NCBI GenBank assembly: GCA_020726505.1
Contig: JAHLEZ010000002.1
Coordinates: 186,001 to 250,000 of the forward strand
Source of the DNA: Leptodontidium sp. MPI-SDFR-AT-0119
Lineage: Eukaryota; Ascomycota; Leotiomycetes; Helotiales; Leptodontidiaceae
DNA: 64,000 nt
Direction of reading: 5' to 3'
Shown: one piece after another, positions 57,242-64,000 of the stretch
Layout: each line of letters begins with the position of its first letter
How positions within the stretch are numbered: the stretch's first letter is position 1
Program-made: the position numbers and the translations under genes
Notes under the pieces: generated by a model
What the model saw: the letters and a program-made list of their open reading frames with translations, nothing else
What the model was told of the DNA's origin: nothing
Database searches by the model: none

Positions 57242-59070
57242 AAGGCTCGTTCAAAGAAGGCACGAAGAGAAGCGGAGGAACTGTTCGGTACTGACTGGGC
57301 TAACGGGGAGAACCATCCTCATAAGGGGCTTATCAACAGCATTTTTTTCTACCAGTCATACCCCTCCACGACGAACCGCCAACATCAACCGACCCGTGTG
57401 CCTGATCCCTTGCAGGCCGAGCCGCCCCCAGCCCGTGTCAAAACAAGCGTCTGATAAGCGATCGCCGATCTCCAGGCGGAACTCATAAATTAAGCAGCTT
57501 TAGAACACTGAATGATTCTGCAACTAGCCATTTCCGCCAGTGTTTGACACTTTCCAGAACGTCAGATAGCAAGCCGCTTCTACGTCAATTGAGGCTCTCT
57601 CCCAATCTCATCTCAGAAACATTTTCTGTTCCGATGTAAGATATACTTCGAAGTTGCCTCGATGTGCAAGTAAGGTTACTGTGCTATGGATGTGATCTCC
57701 GAAATTGTGGTCTTTTGCAGAGCCAATAAACCTTCTTTCTACTCCCCCCCATTCGGAGGCATTACTTTTAACAGTGGGCACTTTGTGGGCAGATACCAGG
57801 GCACTGTGCCAGTAAAGACCATGTGCCGGGCCACCTACAGGCCTCTTAAACCTTCTCCCAGTACCCTGTGCTTAGTTAGATCTGACTAGTTTTTGGCCTG
57901 TGCACATAACCATTCAAAGTGCTGTGTTCAGAGATCTGACCCACTGTCACAAGTAATTAGGGGGGGGCGGGATCAAATGCTAAATTTTTGACGGGTGGGG
58001 GGGATGAGATGGCACTTGCATGCTGCGAGGCGGGGGAGATTCGAGAGCGGCGATCTTTGCAGTTTTTACAACACAACCAAAACGTATCTCTGTGCAAACT
58101 AAGGGATAAATACCTGTAAAGCGTCTTGAAAGGTTTGAGCCTTTTCTATAAATTTGTTGTTATGACTGCTCCTTTGGGTATCTCGGATGAAGCTCGCTTC
58201 GTCGGTCACGGATTTCCTCCGCCTCGCTGGGCACCGTGGTGAGGGCTTTTGCCAAGTGCTGATCTTGTCCGATCTTAGATCTCATGACCGTGCATGAATT
58301 GTGGCTGCTTCATCGCGAGCTGAAGGGGCACTGGGTGGCTTATGGGGCGGAGAAAATGGCCGATTGAGGCAAGCCTCCAAGTGTGATAAAATACTCAATT
58401 CTCCAACCACTACTAATTTAAGACTATCTACATTTGAGTAATAGTTTCCGATACTGTTTCTAAAGCTTGCTTAAAAGCTTTAAACAGTTTCATCTTTTAG
58501 ATATTAATTAACGTGGTCTTTTGTGAAGTCGTTTTTGTTGTTCCTCGCTTATCGGCTATCTTTTTCTCCGCCCCACAGGTGACCTGACCTGATCGGGGAA
58601 TGCGGAAGCGCTGTAACTCACCTCACGGCGAGATCGCCATTAATGTTATCATTCTACTTCGTATCATGGGTAACAATCTAATGTTTTTTTTGTCTGTGCT
58701 AAATGCCTGTAACGACACTTGCACAAGAGAGCGTTGCAAGAGGTATATGGGAGTACGTTGGCGTTGGCTATCGAGTAAGATAAGGAGAGAAGAGGGAAAG
58801 GGGGAAAGGGGGAAAGGAACTACCTCCGGTACGGGTCCGACTCAGGCTGATTCAACACAGGTGGATCCCCTGAATTCCCTGACTCGCCATAATGCCCAAC
58901 ACTTAGTCCTATTGTTACAATGTCCCAGCTTTTACTGTCTTCGGAAGGAACAAAGAAAGCGGATTGACTCATTGGTTAGTATCTGTTGTAAAGTAGAATA
59001 TTGTAGTAGGCCGTACAAGCGCCAAGTATTAATTTATTCGAACATCTATCAAAGCAAGTCTAAAAGAAGG
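57242..59070. other. Intergenic region
   Basis: No gene supported; the 186-codon frame at 58600-59160 (+) has no motifs and overlaps repeat DNA. Short purine repeats (GGGAAAGG units near 58796-58817) are present. The right part grades into the inverted repeat region. Confidence 0.4.
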
Positions 59071-59151
59071 CCGAATGTTTCCCATGCCTCTACTTTTGTG
59101 GAACATTATTTTGCATGGCTCAACAGCCAAATTTGCATGCCGCTTTATGTA
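59071..59151 (+). repeat. Left arm of an inverted repeat, LTR-like
   Basis: About 80 bp (GTTTCCCATGCCTCTAC ... GCATGCCGCTTTATG) that match, in reverse complement, the segment at 59446-59526. The best block is AACATTATTTTGCATGGCT, followed by CAAC, a mismatch and GCC. Roughly 85 percent of positions agree by eye. Similarity fades further out, suggesting two diverged copies of the same element in opposite orientation. Confidence 0.7.
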
Positions 59152-59261
59152 ACGCGATGAACGCGACATGATAAGGCATAGTAGTAATAGGGCAAAAAAT
59201 TAGCCTATTCGCGTAATGGATACTATATTCACGTTGCTTTATTCCGTGTATTTCCCTTCGA

Positions 59262-59422
59262 GTGCATAATGCCTCTTTCTTTCCCTCCGAATATACCTCC
59301 CTTTATGTATCCCTCCATTCGAGCATGCCTCTATTCCTTTCCTTCGAGTATGCCCCTATTCTTTCCCTTCGAATATGCCTCCCTTCGAGTATGCCTCCGT
59401 TCGTGATCCCGCCATTCGAGCA
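59262..59422. repeat. Degenerate tandem repeat around TTCGAGTATGCCTC
   Basis: Six to eight imperfect copies of a motif TTCGA(G/A)(T/C)ATGCCTC, spaced 17 to 35 nt with C/T-rich fillers, lie in the loop between the two inverted arms. Read directly; unit borders are approximate. Confidence 0.6.
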
Positions 59423-59445
59423 TGTGAATAGGTTTAAGTTAGGCT

Positions 59446-59641
59446 CCATAAGGCGGCATGCAAGTCCGGCCGTTGAGCCATGCAAAATAATGTTTCAGAA
59501 AAGCCGAGGCATGGGAAACAATCGGCCCTAAAAGAAAGAGAGAAATATAAAGAGTACCGAGGCCTAGGCGAATACCCGGAAATGAAGTGGCCTTACTACT
59601 CGAGATAAAGTAAATAAGGACTATGCGTACCGGTTGTTACA
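59446..59641 (-). mobile_element. Putative LTR remnant with polypurine tract, minus orientation
   Basis: On the minus strand the segment starts TGTAACAACCGG at 59641. Directly before it stands AAGAGAGGGAGGTAG (59656-59642), a purine tract of the sort that primes second-strand synthesis next to a 3' LTR. A CTTTATATTTC box follows about 90 nt into the segment. The inner half is the right arm of the inverted repeat whose partner is 59071-59151. The far end of the LTR is not clear and no pol gene is readable next to it. It would be an old, truncated retroelement copy. Confidence 0.4.
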
Positions 59642-59656
59642 CTACCTCCCTCTCTT

Positions 59657-61039
59657 AAAAGTCCGGACCCGCCCTTTCGAAGCTCTCGAGAGGAGTTCGC
59701 ACATATGGAAAGCCTTCGTGCAGTGAGTACATACCAGCCAAAGTTCCAGAGACCTACAGTTCATGCTGAGCGGCTTCCTTGTTGACGAAATCGCAATTGT
59801 TGATCTTTTAAGGCCAGGTGGGGTTTCGACTGCCATCTCCAACTGTAGGGGGGGGGGTGGTGAGTGAGCTGGGGATAACTATCAGACACCTGCCGGCTAA
59901 CATCTCGGGAAAGCCAAACGGTAGAACAGCTACCCCATCCAAGCTTCACAATCGTTGTACCTCTTATCAAGAACCTCGCCGGGATTCGCAGGATGAAAAT
60001 GGCGGGGGTTGCAGTCAGGGATTTGGTCTTCCGTGATAGCAGGTTCCGGTGGAAGGATAGTAGGTGGATGTCTCGCCAGAGGTGCTGTCGGGGCAATTCG
60101 AAAGGTTCTGGAGGCAGAATCAGTCTACCCATGTTGTTGAGACAAGTCGCATGCTGAAGAGTTCCAAGGGATTGAAATGCGAAGATCAGGACGAACTTCT
60201 TTCTCCATGAGAATGAATGTGTAATGATCACTAGCACGCTGAGGTAACTGCAGCACAATAGAATAGCTGGAGAGGCACTGGACAATAACTGGTGATGCTG
60301 ATGATACAGAAGCCAATTGCTGAGGAGGGAAGATTACCCCCTCCCCTCTCTGCCGATATATTAGGGAATGGGTGACGCAAGTCAAGTAAGGCTAAAGCAC
60401 GTGCGATTACAGAATGAGCGGACAAATAAATATCAACTGCGAGGATCGCAGTGTAGGTCCCTCTGAGCGTCATTGAAAGGAAATGCCAAGTCTCCGCGTC
60501 CAAAGCTTCTTGGTGTCTCGTCATGGAAATATCGCAGTCGCAGTCCAACAATTTCCGCACGCTCAACGCTCAGTCAGCACTGCGCTCGCTACGAGAACAG
60601 TGTTCAGTAATCCATCCACGTTCTCAGCCAAACTTTAAACCCAAACCTTAAACCCAACCTTAGCGACCGCCACATCAACCACCCTCCGACGAGTCACAGC
60701 TGCTTCGGCAGTGACAAGGTTTTCAGCCTTTGGAGCTTGCCGTCATTGTTGGCCGCGCTGGACGGACTTTCGGCGCAACACAGAAGTGAGTACTAGATGT
60801 TTACCTCCGCCCTTGAACGGATCTAAGCTGTAAGCGAGAATAAAGTATGTTTGATGAGAACGACTCTATGAAGAGGATGGGTATATAGGTAATAGGGGTG
60901 TCTCTCCTGGATTTCTCCCCACATCATCAGTCCACAACAACTTCCTCATTCAACCTGCTATCTCGACTTCAGCCTCACTTGACCTCATATATCCTCCTTC
61001 AACCAAATTGTATCCCCTTCCGCTTCCATAGTGTCCAAC
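59657..61039. other. Intergenic region upstream of the MFS transporter
   Basis: No gene supported; the open frame 59761-60285 (-) has no motifs. A TATATA element at 60882-60887 may serve the transporter gene. Confidence 0.4.
60882..60887 (+). promoter_or_regulatory. Possible TATA element of the MFS gene
   Basis: TATATA about 155 nt upstream of the transporter start codon. Spacing is acceptable for a filamentous fungus; weak evidence on its own. Confidence 0.3.
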
Positions 61040-62896
61040 ATGACAGACCTTCTCAGAGAGGCCCCTTTGGGTCAAATGATCCGGTGGGCAACGAAGAACA
61101 AGTACCTCAAGTACCCAGAAGAACGCGAAGACTTCCAATTGCCCCTGGCATACACCACCATGCTCAATGCATCGAAGAATGAGACATCAACAACGCGAGC
61201 GGATACTCGAGGCACCAAAGACCGTACACCACAACGAACCCTCGCATCGTCTACATTTTCTAGCGATTCGGAGTCTGGAACTGCATCGGACTTGGAAAGG
61301 GCTGAAACAGTGCAAGAGAACCCAAATTCATACGCATCCCTGAACAACGACGTCGAATCACCTCCACTGAACCGAATAAAAAGCCGGGCCGAGACAATCC
61401 CATATACCCAAGACCGTCTTGAGGTCGAACAACAACTCTCGCTCGCCCGCACAGAAACCAAGCCTATCGCCCCCTTGAAGACATCAGACGGCATCGTTCT
61501 CGTCGATTGGTACACAACAGATGATCCCGCCAATCCTCAAAACTGGTCAAATGGCAAGCGTGCTTTTATCACTATCGTTGTTTGTCTCTATACTTTCGTC
61601 GTCTATACCGGCTCTGCGATTTACACTTCTAGTGCGCCAGAGTTGATGCAGAAATGGGGTCTCAGCCATGTGAAGGGTTCACTCCCGCTCTCTCTTTACG
61701 TCTTGGCCTATGGTGTCGGTCCCCTTATTTGGGCTCCTCTCTCTGAGATCCCAATTATTGGCCGCTCTCCTGTCTACGCCTCAACTATGGCCCTTTTTAC
61801 TATCATCTCTCTCCCTACAGCGATGGCCGACAACTTCGCAGGTCTCCTTGTCCTCCGATTTCTCCAAGGATTTTTCGGATCTCCTTCTCTGGCTAACGGC
61901 GCTGCATCTTTACAAGACATGTATTCTTTTCTCTACTTGCCTTATGCTCTTGTAGCTTGGGTCGCCGCCGCCTTTTGCGGTCCAGCATTAGGCCCGCTCT
62001 TGTCAGGCTTCGCTGTTATGGCAAAGGGCTGGCGCTGGTCCCTGTGGGAAATCCTTTGGGTAGCTGGCCCGACTTTCCTCGTCATGTTTATGCTCCTCCC
62101 GGAAACCTCGACCCCGAATATCCTCCTTCGCCGCGCCAAGCGCCTCCGCAAGTTGACCGGTAACGCGCGCTTGCAATCGCAATCCGAGATTGAACAGCGA
62201 TCCATGACAGCCTCTAGTATTCTAGCGGATGCTATCGTCAAACCTATCGAGATCTCGCTCAAGGACCCAGCCATCGCGTTCGTGAACGTTTACATGGCTA
62301 TTATTTACGGCATTTATTACTCCTTCTTCGAGGTCTTCCCGCTCGTTTACCCGGTTTACTACGGCTTTTCCCTCGGTATGATCGGTGTGGTCTTTACCTG
62401 CGTTCTCGTCGCATGTATCATCGCTATCGCCATTTACTGCGCCTACTTGAATTTCTTTCTTATCCCAGATATCAAGAAGAATGGATTGCGGGCTCAGGAG
62501 TCACGGTTGGTGCCAGCGCTGTTCGCGTCTATTGGAGCGACAATCGGCTTGTTTATGTTTGGGTGGACAGCTAGGGCGTCAATTCACTGGATTGTGCCGA
62601 CGATTGGCATCACGATCTATGGTGCAAGCATCTTTATCATCATGCAATGCATCTTCGTTTACGTGCCGCTCTCCTACCCAAAGTATGCTGCTAGTTTGTT
62701 TGCTGGCAACGACTTCGTGAGGAGTGCTTTTGCAAGCGGAAGTGTCCTTTTTGGGAGACCATTGTTCGTCAACCTTGGGATTGGAGAAGGTGTCAGTGTG
62801 TTAGGGGGCTTGAGTGTCATCGGTATCATCGGAATGTGGGGGTTGTGGGTTTACGGGGCCAAGTTGAGGTCGAAGAGTAAATTCGCTATGGCATAA
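61040..62896 (+). CDS. MFS drug transporter, DHA1 family, 618 aa
   Basis: Intronless. The ATG at 61040 is used; the frame extends nine bases further left only through a GTG. The first 150 residues are cytosolic, hydrophilic and Ser/Thr-rich, and lead into DWYTTDDPANPQNWSNGKRA, the entry motif of fungal DHA1 drug/H+ antiporters. Twelve membrane segments follow, starting with ITIVVCLYTFVVYTGSAIY. The TM2-3 loop carries the family motif in the form APLSEIPIIGRSPVY, and motif C lies in TM5 as AAAFCGPALGPLLSGF. A central loop rich in Arg and Lys separates the two six-helix halves. Members export azoles, caffeine, cycloheximide or polyamines at the plasma membrane (for example the FLU1 and CAF5 types). 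Substrate here unknown. Intact and of normal length. Confidence 0.93.
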   Translation: MTDLLREAPLGQMIRWATKNKYLKYPEEREDFQLPLAYTTMLNASKNETSTTRADTRGTKDRTPQRTLASSTFSSDSESGTASDLERAETVQENPNSYASLNNDVESPPLNRIKSRAETIPYTQDRLEVEQQLSLARTETKPIAPLKTSDGIVLVDWYTTDDPANPQNWSNGKRAFITIVVCLYTFVVYTGSAIYTSSAPELMQKWGLSHVKGSLPLSLYVLAYGVGPLIWAPLSEIPIIGRSPVYASTMALFTIISLPTAMADNFAGLLVLRFLQGFFGSPSLANGAASLQDMYSFLYLPYALVAWVAAAFCGPALGPLLSGFAVMAKGWRWSLWEILWVAGPTFLVMFMLLPETSTPNILLRRAKRLRKLTGNARLQSQSEIEQRSMTASSILADAIVKPIEISLKDPAIAFVNVYMAIIYGIYYSFFEVFPLVYPVYYGFSLGMIGVVFTCVLVACIIAIAIYCAYLNFFLIPDIKKNGLRAQESRLVPALFASIGATIGLFMFGWTARASIHWIVPTIGITIYGASIFIIMQCIFVYVPLSYPKYAASLFAGNDFVRSAFASGSVLFGRPLFVNLGIGEGVSVLGGLSVIGIIGMWGLWVYGAKLRSKSKFAMA

Positions 62897-63350
62897 ACGG
62901 TTTCCTCGCGAATGTCTTGGCGGGTTTGTAAGATAATAATGGATGTGGATTTGGTTGTTATGGCGCGGAGTTATATAGAGGAAGGGATTGTATTATAGTA
63001 CTACGCGGTGGGCTTCTGGGATTTTAGATCGGCTTCTCACATAGACTTTTACAAATGATAATTACTTAATAACTGTCAATTGGTCTGTGATGAAGGATAC
63101 GCCAAATAGGTTAGTAACTTATCACACATGCCCCAACCCACAAAGCCTATCAAACCCACGACCCACCCCCGATGAAACCTCCCTGACTCGAAGCAGACCA
63201 ATTTAACATCAAGTCCTACGTATCTCGTCAAGGAAAAGGGAGTTTTATGGTCTTGGCATTCACACGGGAACCAGGCATCAAATGATATTGGAACTTATCC
63301 ATACAACCTGAGCAACAAGGGGACGCGGAGGCCTCCGGAATGAATAGAAA
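62897..63350. other. Intergenic region
   Basis: 3' flank of the transporter gene. Nothing recognisable. Confidence 0.5.
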
Positions 63351-63632
63351 GATGTGATGGTAAAGCTGGCTGCTTGTTGTAAGAGCTGTGGCAGCAGAAC
63401 TGGCTGCTGGGTGGCTAAAACGGCCGCTTGTGAAGAGATGTGGTTGCAGGAACAGCTGTTTAAAGAATTCAGTAGAATTGGCACCTTAATAGAGGTGTGG
63501 CAGCAAAAATTGTCCCCTTGCGAAGTGGCGTGGTCGCAGCTTGATAAAGGGATGCAAAGTGTGACTGCAAAACTGGCTGCTTAGATGAGGCGTGGCTGCA
63601 GAACTGTTCCCTTGTTAGAAGAGCTCATTTGA
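63351..63632. repeat. Degenerate tandem repeat, unit about 34 nt
   Basis: Seven or eight imperfect copies of a unit close to GTGGCTGCAGAACTGGCTGC followed by TTGTTAGAAGA. Clear copies start near 63351, 63385, 63436, 63494, 63526, 63560 and 63589; unit length varies between about 26 and 40 nt. A plus-strand frame (63354-63584) stays open through most copies and would give Ala, Cys and Leu-rich text such as KLAACCKSCGSRTGC, but the frame changes between copies and I do not consider it a gene. Confidence 0.65.
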
Positions 63633-64000
63633 ACCCCTTCCTGCATGCTCTGCGGATGCGCACAGTTCAGGGGTGGGCAAATCCTTCCTTGATTCGTTGC
63701 GCCGTCTTCAATAATCCCACCAAATACGACCTACAACAGCTCGCAGAGAACAAAAGTCCCCTTACCAGCATGACGGCTTTGTACAACCAAATGATTCTTT
63801 ACGTCACGAGTCGTTACTTACGCTAACAATTGCAAACTCGAACCCACAAAGCCAAGTCGAGCAGGACTTCATTCTTGAACGGAAGCTGACAATTTAATAC
63901 GAGATTATTGACAAGATAAGCAGAGGCACCCATAGCAAGGCCAAACTGGCACGGAGTCTCCAGAGAGAGGACTAGTATGTTTCGATTAAAATTGTATTAC
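63633..64000. other. Window end with possible transposase scrap
   Basis: Near the edge (63877-63999, +) one frame reads KLTI-stop-YEIIDKISRGTHSKAKLARSLQ-stop-type text that resembles the helix-turn-helix start of fungal transposases. Two stops interrupt it. Too short for a firm call. Confidence 0.25.

Noticed and set aside
58600..59160. 186-codon plus-strand ORF
   Set aside because: Overlaps the inverted-repeat arm and purine repeats; no motif, atypical composition.
1..64000. Search for tRNA or rRNA genes and CRISPR arrays
   Set aside because: GGTTCGA-like words near 22824, 24186 and 39832 lack matching acceptor and anticodon stems; no regular spacer-repeat pattern exists.

Overview
The window is nuclear DNA of a filamentous ascomycete fungus. 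The evidence is genes broken by short introns (47 to 150 nt in most genes, two of about 330 to 350 nt), GTAAGT-like donors, CTAAC or CTGAC branch sites close to the acceptor, large AT-rich or pyrimidine-rich intergenic stretches, and fungus-specific protein families (Zn2Cys6 regulators, MHYT-domain protein, Reb1-type Myb factor, fungal tyrosinase, DUF6604-like protein). A Leotiomycete (Helotiales-like) origin is my guess from the look of the proteins and is not proven. All gene models were spliced by hand; every multi-exon model closes in phase, which is the main check I could apply.

Left part (1-20 kb): two small uncharacterised genes (1231-2031 and 3639-3956, +), then on the minus strand a large Reb1/TTF1-type Myb factor (5320-9576, with a previously hidden first exon) and a 1256-residue conserved fungal protein of unknown function (11608-15496) carrying a degenerate repeat near its C-terminus. 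On the plus strand a membrane-anchored AAA-type ATPase (18004-20190) gains an upstream exon that encodes a mitochondrial-type presequence. These look like housekeeping or core genes.

Middle part (20-41 kb): gene-poor and accessory in character. It holds an LTR-like remnant (22424-22545), a doubtful 177-codon ORF, a seven-exon flavin monooxygenase (24440-26340), a broken DUF6604-type pseudogene with stops that fit CpA-to-TpA changes (27037-29591), a secreted tyrosinase (31659-32842), an HpcH/HpaI-family aldolase (34839-35966), a small uncharacterised two-exon gene (37387-38115), a candidate small secreted protein too short for ordinary ORF calling (38811-39026) and a 120-bp MITE with TA target duplication (40673-40796).

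Right part (41-64 kb): a ten-exon Zn2Cys6 regulator (41585-44490, -) lies head-to-head with an 817-residue conserved fungal protein (45215-47806, +), followed by an AT-hook protein (48095-49781, -), a second zinc-cluster regulator with an unusual mid-protein cluster (51525-53778, +), an MHYT-domain membrane signalling protein (54393-57241, -), a repeat-rich stretch with inverted LTR-like arms, and a DHA1-type MFS drug transporter (61040-62896, +). The window ends in degenerate tandem repeats and a possible transposase scrap.

I see no operon-like or CRISPR-like system and no rRNA or tRNA gene. No biosynthetic gene cluster is evident: the FMO, tyrosinase, aldolase, regulators and transporter are scattered and lack a backbone synthase. 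The most notable items are the pseudogene decay pattern, the MITE, the inverted LTR-like arms, the small secreted protein candidate and the two recovered first exons.
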